From Pedobacter sp. MC2016-14 (lineage in GTDB: Bacteria; Bacteroidota; Bacteroidia; Sphingobacteriales; Sphingobacteriaceae): a DNA stretch of 64,000 nucleotides. The notes below the pieces were generated by a model that was given only the letters and a program-made list of their open reading frames with translations, had not been told where the DNA came from and did no database searches. The DNA is taken from positions 434,001 through 498,000 of the forward strand of contig NZ_JAJMPA010000001.1 in the NCBI RefSeq assembly GCF_020991475.1. Reading direction: 5' to 3'. The translations under genes and the position numbers were made by a program. Numbering within the stretch: position 1 is the first letter of the stretch; every line of letters begins with the position of its first letter. Shown one piece after another: positions 41,987-51,866 of this stretch.

Positions 41987-44506
41987 TTACTTTAATTGAA
42001 TGCCCGCTTTTAGATGAATGTCTTTGGAAGAAGAGCCGATTAAAATCTCAAATGCTCCGGGATCATAGCCAAATCTCTTTAGCTCAGTTTTGTAATAAGA
42101 AAATGTAGATTTATCCAGTTTGATGGCAACTGTTTTCTGCTCATTGCGTTTCAAAAATACTTTTGAAAAACCTTTCAATTCTTTATAGGGCCTTGGTACA
42201 GGACACTCCAGATCCCTTACGTAAAGTTGTGGGACTTCGGCACCATCATATTTTCCAGTGTTTTTTATTTTAAAGCTGACCATAAATGCTGTTGACTTTC
42301 CTTGTTGCGGGCTTATTTTTAAGTCTGAATATTCAAACGTGGAGTAAGACAAACCAAATCCAAAAGGGAAGAGGGGCGCAACTTTATTTGAGTCATAATA
42401 CCTGTACCCGGTAAATAAACCTTCGCTATATTTTACGCGTTTTGTATTTTCAGGATCGTAATAACAGTTGAAGGAAGGGTTATCTTCCCAGCGTTTTTCA
42501 AAACTTACAGGTAATTTCCCACTTGGATTTGTTTTTCCGAAGAGTATTTCTGCAATTGCAGTTCCACCCTCCTGCCCGGGATACCAGGCATGCAATACAC
42601 CAGCTACATTGTTCAGCCATTTTTCCATAGACAGGTTTCCCCCTGCGTTTAACACTACAATTGTGTTGGGGTTTATGCTGGCAATAGCATTGATTAGACT
42701 ATCCTGATGATCAGAAAGTTCAAATGCCCGGTCATTTCCTTCACGCTCGGTACTTTCATTAAAACCGACGCAAACAATGGCCGCATCTGCCTGAGCAGCC
42801 GCACGCGCTGCTTCAGAAAAATCCAATGCATCAGCATGCCAGGCAAAACTGATGTCCACTGGATGGGGACCAGCGTAATATTCTAATTTAACAGCATATT
42901 CTTTGCCACCGGACAGGTCTAAAGAAATGCTTTTGGTGGTAATTCCCTGGTCTTTCCACAGATCTATAACTTTATCCTCTCCTATCCATAACCTGAATCC
43001 GTCAAAACCCCTCACCGTAAACTTGTATTTCCCTGTATGATCTGGCTTTACGAAACCAGTCCAGCGGATAGAACAATGATCAAAGGGAATGCCCCGGCCT
43101 TCTGAAGCAACATGCCAGCCATTGTTGATGCTTACAATGGTATCAACGGCGGTAATGGCGGGGCTCCCGCTTAGTTTGGTATTGTTGAAATATTCCGCTT
43201 TCAATCCTGGCTGAGCGGGACCAGTGCCTGTTGAGAATTTTGACTGACGCACAAGATCGGATAGTACTGGTAATCCGGGAGCATAAGCAACCTGAACGCC
43301 TTTTGCCACATTTTGTATGCCTTTAACTGTACTTACCGAATGAAAGGGAAAGGTATAAGAGCTTCCGCCGCCTGAAATGTAGGCATTGGCATTCGGTCCG
43401 ATTACGGCCAGGGTTTTAATTGAGCTCGACAAAGGCAGGAGCTGGCCTTTGTTTTTTAACAAAACAATACCTCCTCTGGCAAGTTCAAGAGCTACCTTTG
43501 CAGCATCTGGATTATCTGCAGGGATTGATTTATCGAGCTGTTGTTGATCGTAAAAACCAAACCTAAAAATTATCCTTAAAATTCTGCGGACTTTATCATC
43601 TATAACCTGTGTGCTAAGTTTGCCTTTGTTTATGGCTTCATTTAAATCTTTTTTGTTCATCCGGGTTGCCCTTGGCATTTCAATATCTAAGCCACCTTTA
43701 GCCGCTTCAAGCCCATCGTAAGTGGAGGACCAATCTGACATTACAAAACCATCAAAGCCCCATTGCCCTTTTAGCACGTCATTGTTGAGGTAATTATGCT
43801 GAGTGGCATGAATGCCATTGACAGGGTTATAGCTGTTCATGACAGAACCTGTTTTTGCCTCCTGAACAGCGGCTTTAAAAGCCGGCAAATAAATTTCATG
43901 GAGTGTACGTTCATCGATATCGGAGCTCACATGGTTACGGTCCCATTCCTGGTTGTTTGCGGCATAATGTTTTACGGTGGCCACCACCCTTTGCTCCTGC
44001 AAACCTGTAATGTAATTTACTGCAATCCTGGAGTTGAGAAATGGATCTTCACTAAAATATTCGAAGTTCCGCCCTCCCATAGGTGCCCTGACAATATTTA
44101 CACCTGGCGCAAGCAGAATGTGTACCCCTCTGGATCTCGAATCCCTCCCCAGTTCTTTACCCAGTTTTTTAACCAGAGTGGTATCCCAGGTGGCTGCCGA
44201 TAAAATACTTGCAGGATAGGCTGTTGATTTACCATCTTTATGGGTACCAACGGGTCCGTCGGTCATTTTTATTTCAGGCAGGCCTAACCTTTCAATTGCT
44301 CTAATGTAAAATCCCTTTGTTCCACCAATATATTCTAGTTTCTCGTCTAAAGTCATTTGGGATAGAAGCGCGTTTACCCGATCTTCCACTTTGGCTTTCT
44401 TATCTCTATAAACCTGTGCTTTGGCTGTGTTAAAGGTAACTGCAAGCAAAAGAAAACAAATTTTACACCAACGGAATATTGAGGATGATTGGAAACGGTT
44501 TAACAT
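41987..44506 (-). CDS. Glycoside hydrolase family 3 with PA14 insert
   Basis: An 839-residue secreted enzyme, probably a beta-glycosidase of the beta-glucosidase type. The signal peptide ends near AKAQ (residue 31). The GH3 N-terminal barrel contains KHYAANNQEWDR and the nucleophile Asp258 in GFVMSDWSST. A PA14 domain (about residues 425-560) begins GLKAEYFNNTKLSG; the GH3 C-terminal domain and a fibronectin-like end (EVPQLYVRDLECPVPRP, KELKGFSKVFL) follow. It is the first gene of the locus, directly downstream of a promoter and a repeat shared with the divergent regulator gene. It is the only confidently assigned glycosidase in the locus. Confidence 0.94.
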   Translation of the reverse strand: MLNRFQSSSIFRWCKICFLLLAVTFNTAKAQVYRDKKAKVEDRVNALLSQMTLDEKLEYIGGTKGFYIRAIERLGLPEIKMTDGPVGTHKDGKSTAYPASILSAATWDTTLVKKLGKELGRDSRSRGVHILLAPGVNIVRAPMGGRNFEYFSEDPFLNSRIAVNYITGLQEQRVVATVKHYAANNQEWDRNHVSSDIDERTLHEIYLPAFKAAVQEAKTGSVMNSYNPVNGIHATQHNYLNNDVLKGQWGFDGFVMSDWSSTYDGLEAAKGGLDIEMPRATRMNKKDLNEAINKGKLSTQVIDDKVRRILRIIFRFGFYDQQQLDKSIPADNPDAAKVALELARGGIVLLKNKGQLLPLSSSIKTLAVIGPNANAYISGGGSSYTFPFHSVSTVKGIQNVAKGVQVAYAPGLPVLSDLVRQSKFSTGTGPAQPGLKAEYFNNTKLSGSPAITAVDTIVSINNGWHVASEGRGIPFDHCSIRWTGFVKPDHTGKYKFTVRGFDGFRLWIGEDKVIDLWKDQGITTKSISLDLSGGKEYAVKLEYYAGPHPVDISFAWHADALDFSEAARAAAQADAAIVCVGFNESTEREGNDRAFELSDHQDSLINAIASINPNTIVVLNAGGNLSMEKWLNNVAGVLHAWYPGQEGGTAIAEILFGKTNPSGKLPVSFEKRWEDNPSFNCYYDPENTKRVKYSEGLFTGYRYYDSNKVAPLFPFGFGLSYSTFEYSDLKISPQQGKSTAFMVSFKIKNTGKYDGAEVPQLYVRDLECPVPRPYKELKGFSKVFLKRNEQKTVAIKLDKSTFSYYKTELKRFGYDPGAFEILIGSSSKDIHLKAGIQLK

Positions 44507-44516
44507 AGCTTATACT

Positions 44517-44530
44517 TGGTTTGGTCTGGT
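44517..44530 (+). promoter_or_regulatory. Putative operator copy 1 (TGGTTTGGTCTGGT)
   Basis: A 14-base sequence repeated exactly at 44683-44696 in the same intergenic region. This copy lies just downstream of the predicted transcription start of the GH3-susCD operon, between it and the GH3 start codon, a place suited to repression. Confidence 0.55.
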
Positions 44531-44548
44531 TTGGTTTAAAACCAAAAG

Positions 44549-44578
44549 CAAAAATAGCAATTATTTTCATTATCCAAA
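44549..44578 (-). promoter_or_regulatory. Promoter of the GH3-susCD operon
   Basis: Read on the - strand: a TTTG -33 element (44578-44575), an 18-base spacer and TATTTTTG (44556-44549), an exact match to TAnnTTTG. The start codon at 44506 is about 43 bases downstream. Both elements and the spacing fit Bacteroidota promoters. Confidence 0.6.
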
Positions 44579-44682
44579 TTTTTAAGGCATTTGAACCGTA
44601 ATAAAATGATTACAAACCCAAGCCAGAGCAGGACAAAATATCGCAATAAGCTGACTAATAACATGTTAAATAAATTCAAAAC

Positions 44683-44696
44683 TGGTTTGGTCTGGT
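44683..44696 (+). promoter_or_regulatory. Putative operator copy 2 (TGGTTTGGTCTGGT)
   Basis: Identical to 44517-44530 at all 14 bases and in the same orientation, 166 bases away. It sits about 23 bases upstream of the regulator gene's -7 box, overlapping the place of a -33 element (TTTG at 44686-44689), so binding here could autoregulate the gene. Confidence 0.55.
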
Positions 44697-44719
44697 ATTA
44701 TTTATTCAATAATATCTCT

Positions 44720-44727
44720 TAGTTTTG
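44720..44727 (+). promoter_or_regulatory. -7 promoter box of the GntR-type regulator gene
   Basis: TAGTTTTG is an exact match to TAnnTTTG, 29 bases before the ATG at 44756. Confidence 0.55.
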
Positions 44728-44755
44728 TACATCAACTTATAAACGCAAATATTTT

Positions 44756-45805
44756 ATGGATATAAATTCAACAGCCGCCCATCAAACTGCAGCTGAAGAG
44801 GAACAAAAGCTCAATACCTCCTTACATCGGATGAAATATCTTAAGGTAGCTGAACACATTAACCACTTAATTGAAACCGAGCAATTGAAGATAAATGACA
44901 GGCTTCCTTCTCTGAATCAATTGATTGATCAGCTAAAAATAAGTAAAGAAACCGCTTTAAAGGGATTGAATTACCTTACAGAAAAAGGCATTATAGAAGC
45001 AGAATATAGAAAAGGCTATTATGTAAAGAAAAAGACACAGTACCAACCTTATCGCATTTGTTTGATTTTAGACAAGATGAATGTACTAAGAGATAGGATG
45101 TATCAGTCTTTTCTGGAAACCATACAAGGGCATGCAGAAGTAGACGTTTATTTCCATAACCACAATTTTAAAGTGTTTGAAAAATTGGTGGAGGAAAACC
45201 TGCCCAGCTATACGCATTTTGTGGTCACCACTTTTCTTCATGGCAATACTGCCGGGGTATTGAACAGTATTCCTGCTCAGAAGAGGGTTATCCTTGATTT
45301 TAATGAAAAAAACCTAACGGGTGATTACACCTGTATTTACCAGGATTACAAAAATGACATTGCAGAGTGTCTTACAGAATTACTGCCCCAACTGGAAAAG
45401 TATAGGAGAATCATACTTGTTGCACCCAAAGAGGCTTTTCATTCTGCTGAAGTGATTAAGGGCTTTGAGGCCTTTTCCAAACTTCATAAAAAGGAGCACT
45501 ACATTTTTAGTACAGTTGATGAAGCTCTTGTTTTAAAAGGTGATGCCTTCATTACTTTTAGCAGGTACGATCAGGACGATGTTGACATCATAAAATTGGC
45601 ACGTAAAAATAACTGGGTACTTGGAAAGGACATTGGACTCATCTCTTACAATGATACAGCGGTGAAGGAAGTTTTAGAAAACGGCATTACCGTAATTGGT
45701 ACCGATTTTAATAAAATGGGGGAAGAGGCCGCGAAAGCTATTTTGAATAAAGAGGTTGTAGTGATGCGTGACCCGGCTAAAGTGATCCTGAGAAATTCCT
45801 TATAA
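44756..45805 (+). CDS. GntR-family regulator with LacI-type sensor domain
   Basis: A 349-residue transcription factor. The winged helix lies at about residues 28-100 (YLKVAEHINHLIETEQLKINDRLPS, then ETALKGLNYLTEKGIIEAEYRKGYYV). The C-terminal 240 residues follow the periplasmic-binding-protein-like sensor of LacI regulators (DIGLISYNDTAVKEVLENGITVIGTDFNKMGEEAAKAIL). In Bacteroidota such proteins regulate sugar-utilisation loci by binding a sugar. It is divergent from the GH3-susCD operon, with one copy of a 14-bp repeat at each promoter, so it most likely controls that operon and itself. Whether it activates or represses cannot be read. Confidence 0.9.
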   Translation: MDINSTAAHQTAAEEEQKLNTSLHRMKYLKVAEHINHLIETEQLKINDRLPSLNQLIDQLKISKETALKGLNYLTEKGIIEAEYRKGYYVKKKTQYQPYRICLILDKMNVLRDRMYQSFLETIQGHAEVDVYFHNHNFKVFEKLVEENLPSYTHFVVTTFLHGNTAGVLNSIPAQKRVILDFNEKNLTGDYTCIYQDYKNDIAECLTELLPQLEKYRRIILVAPKEAFHSAEVIKGFEAFSKLHKKEHYIFSTVDEALVLKGDAFITFSRYDQDDVDIIKLARKNNWVLGKDIGLISYNDTAVKEVLENGITVIGTDFNKMGEEAAKAILNKEVVVMRDPAKVILRNSL

Positions 45806-45841
45806 AAAAAGAAGCGGAAATACTTCGAAAAGTATTCCCGC
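45803..45841 (-). terminator. Intrinsic terminator of the operon ending at 45917
   Basis: A 12-bp stem with one mismatch (45814-45825 with 45830-45841, loop CGAA) is followed on the - strand by TTCTTTTTTTAT. The T-run overlaps the stop codon of the convergent regulator gene. The + strand has no T-run after the stem. Confidence 0.65.
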
Positions 45842-45916
45842 CATCTAAATTAACGCTCTCGCAACAAAAGTAGGAAAAATATTGGAACCTCCAAATTATT
45901 TTTAAAAATAGTTTGA

Positions 45917-48577
45917 TTATTGAGGCAGATCTATAATGACACCGGGGTTTTGCTCATATGAGCTGCCAAATTTATCCAGCCTGTAGCGCAAGCCCAAAAG
46001 AAAAACCCGTTTTACCTGATTGGTCCGGATATCTGATGTTACATTGCCTGCGATATTACGCTGTTGGTTGTTACGTTGATTGAACAAGTCATCAACACTC
46101 AAACCCAGAATGAGGGTCTTTTTAAAAAAACTCTTATCAACGCCAAGTCCTACTACAAACGGACTGGGATTTTCAAAGTTATATCCAGTATTTATGGTTT
46201 TATCAAATGAGAAAGTGGTATTGATTGACTCGGTAAGCACAATACGACCAGTGGCGTTTAGCGACCAGGTTTGAATGCTGCTGGGATTAATATTACCTGT
46301 GCTATACGTATTTTTAATTAGGCGATAACCCATTATAGACTGCAGCATAAAATTCTTTAAATTGACCTGACTACCCAAACCTTGTGAGAATGAAATTGTA
46401 CGATTAAAACCTTTGACATTTTCTGAGAAATAAAGATTATTTGCATAATCCAACTGCCCAGACATGCTGAATATAATCTTTTTTATGGTTTTGAATGCCA
46501 TAAACATTCCTGTAAAATTAAGATCGCCGTTTGCATTCAGGTACCTGATCTCTTGCCTGAGGCTATTTAAGGTATCCTTAACAATTAAGGTATTGGTGGC
46601 GACCCTATTTTGAATAATGCTTGTTGTTAAATTACTCTGTAGGGAAATGCCCCTGAGCGTAGTCTTATTAAAATTTAATGATAAGTTTTGGCTTATTTCA
46701 GGTTTCAATTCAGGATTACCGATTACAATCCGCTGCAAATTTCTTGCTTCAGGTATGGGCTGTAATTGACTAAAAGTTGGCGGGGTAATGGTTTGATTGA
46801 GGTTTAAGCTAATGCTGGATTTACCTCGAAGGACCAAAACATTGAATACGGGACTTAAATTAAACAGCGAAAGGTTAACACCTGAGGTATTATTTTGATA
46901 CTCGCCTTTTAAGGTGGATAACGCAGATTTCATCCCGAAGGAATACCTGAGGCCTTTTCTACTGAATAGATAACTAAGTCTGAGTTCCTGCTGTGTAAAA
47001 GAAGTGACAAAGGCATTACTTAAGGAATCTACAAGAGCAAATTGGCCTTGGCGATCTGCAAAAGTAGAAAGATGGTTTTTATTTTTAGTTTGCGAAAACG
47101 CATAACTTACAGATACATTTTTTTTGGATTTGAGGATGTTATTGCTTTTTAAGGGCTCAGAAAACGTTAACTTTCCAGATAGAAGCCCATTTCTTTTCCC
47201 TTCCTCTATGCGCCGATTAAGAATGGAGTCTTTTTCTTTGAGACCTGTTTCAATATCATAATAAGTAGTTTGATCAGTCCGGCTTTCAGTTAAAGCATTG
47301 TTTCCCCATAAAGACTCTAATTCATATTGAAATAACCGTCCAGGTTTGGCTAGCTTAATGCTATGATTTAATTTCAATGATAAAGATGGCTGGCTACCAT
47401 CAGTTACATTTTGATTGTGCTGATCTTGCCTGTTTAAGCCACTCTGAAGAGATTGCCGGAAGCCATTAACGCTTTCCTGTGAGAGATTTGCAAGCATGAC
47501 AAACCTAATCAGCTCTGAATTAGTTTTTCTCTCTAATGTCCCGGAAAGGGCATGTTTTTGAAGGTTATTATAGTTTTCAGCACTGTCTTTGTTGATTAAG
47601 ACTTCCTGATTTATAACCGTATTGATATCGCTTAATGTTCTACTATTTGTAGCAGATCCATCATAATCATAGCTGGTTTTTAGGGTGGTGGTTTTATTGA
47701 TCCTATTGTTAAAACTGGTCTTCGCTACGGCAGAATTCGCTTTACCTACACCGTTGTTCTGTGTGCTCAACCTGGCACTGGCAGAGATTTGTTTATCTCC
47801 TTTCCAATAGCTGCCATCGCCCCATAACCCTAGCCTATCATTTGATGCGGATTCCGCATACAAACTTCCAAATTTTCCACTGTCTATGTTTCCATTGGTC
47901 ACGATATTCAGTATTTTTTTTGGTGTACCTGTTTTCATTCCTGTAAAATTAGCCTCATCTCCGTAATCCTCAACCACCTGAACTTTGGAAACGATGCTTG
48001 CAGGCAATTTACTGACAAATTCCTTTACATTGCCAGTAAAGAAATCTTTACCATTTACACGAATCCGGGTCAAGGTTTGCCCCATAGAAGTTACGTTTCC
48101 ATCATGATCTACCTGCAAGCCCGGCATCAACTTTAACATTTCAGTTAGCCGATCTTTTTCCTGTACCTGAAAGGCCCGTGCATCATACTCCAGGGTATCT
48201 TCCTTAATGCGTATTGGGATTACCTTTCCTTTGATATCTACATTTTTGAGCTGAAGTGTTTCCTCGTTAAGAATTATAGGATCAAGTTTAATGTTTGAAG
48301 CAGCGCGCAGACTAAAGTTTTGCTGCTGGGTGATGTAGCCCAGGCTACGTACTTTGATACTGAATACAGCAGTAGTTACCGTTTTGAAATAAAAATTGCC
48401 AGCCGTATCTGTAACCGTTTTCAAAGTATCCTTATTGTTAAACAAAAACACCCCCGCGCCAGGCACAGGGGTATTTTTGTTTTCGAGCACTTTACCAGTG
48501 ACTGCAATATTGCTTTGCGCAAGAGCCAGGCTTTTAAGCACCAACAAAAGGAATAAGAGCGCGAATTTTTTCATCAT
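45917..48577 (-). CDS. TonB-dependent-receptor-like outer-membrane beta-barrel protein
   Basis: An 886-residue protein. The start at 48577 (MMKKFALLFLLLVLKSLALAQ) gives a signal peptide and has GGAG about 8 bases upstream; an ATG at 48658 would put 27 basic residues before it and overlap the upstream gene. A carboxypeptidase-regulatory-like domain (residues about 24-100) is followed by a plug (DRLTEMLKLMPGLQVDHDGNVTSMG, RIRVNGKDFF, VVEDYGDEANFTG) and a long barrel of the OMP_b-brl_3 type. It does not pair with a SusD protein. It is last in an operon after ABC exporter genes, 41 bases behind the second permease fusion. It may import or export a peptide or other non-glycan compound. Confidence 0.85.
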   Translation of the reverse strand: MMKKFALLFLLLVLKSLALAQSNIAVTGKVLENKNTPVPGAGVFLFNNKDTLKTVTDTAGNFYFKTVTTAVFSIKVRSLGYITQQQNFSLRAASNIKLDPIILNEETLQLKNVDIKGKVIPIRIKEDTLEYDARAFQVQEKDRLTEMLKLMPGLQVDHDGNVTSMGQTLTRIRVNGKDFFTGNVKEFVSKLPASIVSKVQVVEDYGDEANFTGMKTGTPKKILNIVTNGNIDSGKFGSLYAESASNDRLGLWGDGSYWKGDKQISASARLSTQNNGVGKANSAVAKTSFNNRINKTTTLKTSYDYDGSATNSRTLSDINTVINQEVLINKDSAENYNNLQKHALSGTLERKTNSELIRFVMLANLSQESVNGFRQSLQSGLNRQDQHNQNVTDGSQPSLSLKLNHSIKLAKPGRLFQYELESLWGNNALTESRTDQTTYYDIETGLKEKDSILNRRIEEGKRNGLLSGKLTFSEPLKSNNILKSKKNVSVSYAFSQTKNKNHLSTFADRQGQFALVDSLSNAFVTSFTQQELRLSYLFSRKGLRYSFGMKSALSTLKGEYQNNTSGVNLSLFNLSPVFNVLVLRGKSSISLNLNQTITPPTFSQLQPIPEARNLQRIVIGNPELKPEISQNLSLNFNKTTLRGISLQSNLTTSIIQNRVATNTLIVKDTLNSLRQEIRYLNANGDLNFTGMFMAFKTIKKIIFSMSGQLDYANNLYFSENVKGFNRTISFSQGLGSQVNLKNFMLQSIMGYRLIKNTYSTGNINPSSIQTWSLNATGRIVLTESINTTFSFDKTINTGYNFENPSPFVVGLGVDKSFFKKTLILGLSVDDLFNQRNNQQRNIAGNVTSDIRTNQVKRVFLLGLRYRLDKFGSSYEQNPGVIIDLPQ

Positions 48578-48618
48578 CAATTTTCTCCGGATACAAAACA
48601 AAGGTGATATCCTTGGCA

Positions 48619-50880
48619 CTATTTTCTTTTTCTTCTGATTAACAAGACGCCACCCCATACGGCAATAAGTAATGGCACAATTCCCAATAAAAACATCTTT
48701 TGCATATTGATTCCTGCCCTGCTGATTAATATGACCGTATCAATGGCCTTAGGTCTGGGATTTGAAATAGGGTATACCCCATTACTGAACCATTTCATGG
48801 TTTTAATAACGAAGTTTGCATTGACAATACCAGGGCTGCTTCTGGAAACTTCCTGGTTACTCATAAAGTCCGCATCGCCAAGTACCATAATACGTTGCTG
48901 CCGTTTGCCTAGAGCTCTTGTAACGGCTAGTGCCAATGGATAACTTTTCTTTTGGTCTTTAGCGGCGTCAAAAACGATTTTATCTTTAAGGTTAAAATTA
49001 CCCGTTTTGTTCCAGGTCAGGTTTTCATTGCTTATCAGTATGGGTTGTTTTTTGTAAAGTCCTGATGGTTCATAAGCCAGGCTTGCAACCCCAGACAAAC
49101 TTACTTTGGCATCATCATACACAGATAATTTATACTCATCTGCTTGTTTGGTAAATAGTGCCTGTACAAAATCAGGCTCATTATTGTCGCTTTCTTCCAG
49201 CACTGTTCCCGCTATCATGTTGATACCCAATTTTGCCAATACGGGATTTAGAATATGCTGCCGACCAGGCTCCCCTGCAATCAGCATATTTCCTCCTGTC
49301 TCCAGATAGTGATTTATTTTCTGCAACTTCATAGGACTAAGTTCCACGGTGGGATCGGCAAGGATGAGCACGGTAAGACTATCAGGTATTTGATCAGATT
49401 TATTCAAGTCTATATCAATAACATTAAAGCCCTGATTTATTAATGAAGCCCTTACATCTAAGCCTTTTGTAATGGCCTTATAACCTCGTTCAGTACTATT
49501 ATCTGCACTTCGCTCGTCATTTCCGGTAACCATACCCACTACAGCCGGCTGATCAAGCAATCTTTTAAGCGCAGCATTAATCTCTGGTTCCAATGGATAA
49601 GTAAACAAGTCGCTAAACATCCGCAAAGGGGCTGTTTTACCATCATAAACGATGAAGCGTACGAAGCCATTTTCTTCAGGAATTAAATTTACCTTCTTTT
49701 TAATTTGCTGCGGTGTAAGCAATTCATTAAAATCAAATCCCTGTGCATCCGAAGCTTGCTTTGCTTTTTCAAGTAATGTCTTAGTGGTATCGTTATAATG
49801 TATCAGCGTATCATAATATGCTATGTACTCCATCTTCATTCCAGGAAGAAAACGTTGGTACATTTCGAAACGGTCCATATCACCAATTCTATTCTTAGGT
49901 ACGCCAAATATAGCGTTGGAATGAATTACGTTGGTATAGGAGACGATTTTAACTGGTTTACTAAAGCGCTTTACCAATTCCTGGCTTTTTTCTGTCAGTG
50001 TACGATCTTTGAACCTGGTGGTATCAAAATAACCAGTTAGCAAGGGCAGGGAACTTAGGTACCCCAATCCAATAAATACCAGTATAATTACCGCATATCG
50101 CATTAATTTAAAGCCGAAACTTCTGATTTTCCTCCCCGAATTTAATTTTATAATGGTTAGTGATAAAAAGAGCAGTACGACCAGAATAAAATAAATGGTG
50201 TCTTTACTGGTAATCATTCCGTTTATCATCTGTTCAGTACGACCAGCGATAGAAAGCCAGTGAGTCAAATCTCGTAAGATGTCCGTGCCCTGTCCAAGCT
50301 CAGCCATAAAGTTTAGGCAGGCCAATACCGCGAGAGTACTGATTGCAGCGACAACCTGGTATGGCGTTAAGCCCGACATGAACAGACCGATGGCTGCATA
50401 AGCTAAAATAAGCATATAGACGCCAAAGATTCCGCCAATTACAAATGGCACATCTAATGACTGCACAGAAAAATATCCTACAATTGTAAAACCAAGCAGC
50501 ACAGCTACCAGGATAAGACCATAGACCATCATGGCAAGGAACTTTCCCAAAACAATTTCCCGAATCATAACTGGCGAAGACAAGAGCAATTTAATTGATC
50601 CGCTACTGGTTTCCCTGCTCAGCAGCCCCATTGTTAACAATGGGATATAGAGGTACAAATTTTCCTGAACTACGGTAAGCATACCTTTCTCGCCGGCAAA
50701 AAGCACCTTTGACATCGGACCAAGAGCTCGTTCCAGCTGCTGATAGGTTTCCTGACTATACAGCAATTCTGTAAAGGCAATACCGTTTTGTATGGTAAAG
50801 ATGATGAGCACCAACCAGGCTATAGGAGAATAAAATAGTATACTGAGTTCCAGTCGGGCTATCCTTAAAATTTTTTGCAT
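48619..50880 (-). CDS. GldF-GldG fusion ABC permease (second copy)
   Basis: A 753-residue inner-membrane protein. The first 245 residues have six helices of the ABC-2/GldF permease type (ELSILFYSPIAWLVLIIF, SRETSSGSIKLLLSSPV). From about 265 on it is GldG-like: a helix, a periplasmic ABC-auxiliary domain (VKIVSYTNVIHSNAIFG, LAVLILADPTVELSP-like, VLGDADFMSN) and a last helix before RRKRK. In gliding bacteria GldF and GldG are separate proteins working with the ATPase GldA; here they are fused. It is a paralogue of the product of 51867-54131 and flanks the same ATPase gene, so the two may form a heterodimeric exporter. Confidence 0.85.
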   Translation of the reverse strand: MQKILRIARLELSILFYSPIAWLVLIIFTIQNGIAFTELLYSQETYQQLERALGPMSKVLFAGEKGMLTVVQENLYLYIPLLTMGLLSRETSSGSIKLLLSSPVMIREIVLGKFLAMMVYGLILVAVLLGFTIVGYFSVQSLDVPFVIGGIFGVYMLILAYAAIGLFMSGLTPYQVVAAISTLAVLACLNFMAELGQGTDILRDLTHWLSIAGRTEQMINGMITSKDTIYFILVVLLFLSLTIIKLNSGRKIRSFGFKLMRYAVIILVFIGLGYLSSLPLLTGYFDTTRFKDRTLTEKSQELVKRFSKPVKIVSYTNVIHSNAIFGVPKNRIGDMDRFEMYQRFLPGMKMEYIAYYDTLIHYNDTTKTLLEKAKQASDAQGFDFNELLTPQQIKKKVNLIPEENGFVRFIVYDGKTAPLRMFSDLFTYPLEPEINAALKRLLDQPAVVGMVTGNDERSADNSTERGYKAITKGLDVRASLINQGFNVIDIDLNKSDQIPDSLTVLILADPTVELSPMKLQKINHYLETGGNMLIAGEPGRQHILNPVLAKLGINMIAGTVLEESDNNEPDFVQALFTKQADEYKLSVYDDAKVSLSGVASLAYEPSGLYKKQPILISNENLTWNKTGNFNLKDKIVFDAAKDQKKSYPLALAVTRALGKRQQRIMVLGDADFMSNQEVSRSSPGIVNANFVIKTMKWFSNGVYPISNPRPKAIDTVILISRAGINMQKMFLLGIVPLLIAVWGGVLLIRRKRK

Positions 50881-50899
50881 TTCCTGATGTTCTTAAGTG

Positions 50900-51826
50900 T
50901 TAACCGTTTTTCTTAGATAACTGGGCAAAAATGCCATCCAATGAGCTTTTTTCCAGGTATATTTCTGCTAAAGCCCAATCCTTTTCAATGCAGGTAGCAA
51001 TAATTTTTTTGGTTATTGCTGCCCCGGAATTAAAATGCAGCCTATACTGGTTGCTGTGAAACAATTCTGCCTTGGTTACACCGGGTATGGCCTCCATCTC
51101 TTCGATTTCGGGTGGATTATCCAATATCAGGATTAATGAATTTGGCTCAATATAATTGTTAAATGCATGCATGGTATCGGCAAATACGATGTGTCCATGC
51201 TCAATCATGATGATGTTGTCGCAAGTTGCCTGCACTTCAGACAAAATGTGTGTAGACAAGATTACTGAACGGTCTTCTGCAATTTCCTTAATGAGTTTCC
51301 GCACTTCCAAAATCTGGTTTGGATCTAATCCATTGGTTGGCTCATCTAATACCACTAATTTTGGATTGTGGATGATGGCCTGTGCAATGCCTACACGCTG
51401 CTGATAGCCACCAGAAAGATTGCTCAATACCCTATTACTGAAATGTGAAATGCCGCATTTTGCCTTTGCAATTTCCAGAGCGTTTTTTATTTCTGCGGAA
51501 GGAATAGAGCGCATGTGCGCGCAGTGTGTAAGGTACTCATCTACCGTTAACTCCAGATGTAAGGGTGCTTTTTGAGGTAAAAAACCGATTAGCTTTTTAG
51601 CCTCTACCGGGTTATTGCGGACATTGATACCATCGATAAACACGTCACCTTCAGTTTGGTTGATTACACCACAAAGAATATTCATTGTAGTAGACTTACC
51701 TGCACCATTTGATCCAAGTAAGCCTAAAATTCCTTTTTCAGTAATTTCGAAACTAATGTCTTTAATTGCCCAGTCCCTACTATAACGGTGCGAAAGGTGT
51801 GCTATTTTAGCGATGCTCTGCTTCAT
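50900..51826 (-). CDS. ABC transporter ATP-binding protein (GldA-like)
   Basis: A 308-residue ATPase. Start at 51826 gives MKQSIAKIAHLSHRYSRDWAIKD, the normal N-terminus; a few upstream codons would be atypical. Walker A is GSNGAGKST (residues 38-46), the signature NLSGGYQQRVGIAQ, Walker B KLVVLDEPTNGLDP, followed by LSTHIL with the switch histidine. It lies between the two permease fusions, 19 bases before the second and 40 after the first, so one ATPase serves both. Confidence 0.93.
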   Translation of the reverse strand: MKQSIAKIAHLSHRYSRDWAIKDISFEITEKGILGLLGSNGAGKSTTMNILCGVINQTEGDVFIDGINVRNNPVEAKKLIGFLPQKAPLHLELTVDEYLTHCAHMRSIPSAEIKNALEIAKAKCGISHFSNRVLSNLSGGYQQRVGIAQAIIHNPKLVVLDEPTNGLDPNQILEVRKLIKEIAEDRSVILSTHILSEVQATCDNIIMIEHGHIVFADTMHAFNNYIEPNSLILILDNPPEIEEMEAIPGVTKAELFHSNQYRLHFNSGAAITKKIIATCIEKDWALAEIYLEKSSLDGIFAQLSKKNG

Positions 51827-51866
51827 ATTGTATTTCTTATTGCAAATCAGCATAGGCTGATTGCTG

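Noticed and set aside
25049-44506. Assigning the locus to a named polysaccharide
   Set aside because: The single GH3 enzyme is too broad in specificity and the two large proteins are unassigned.
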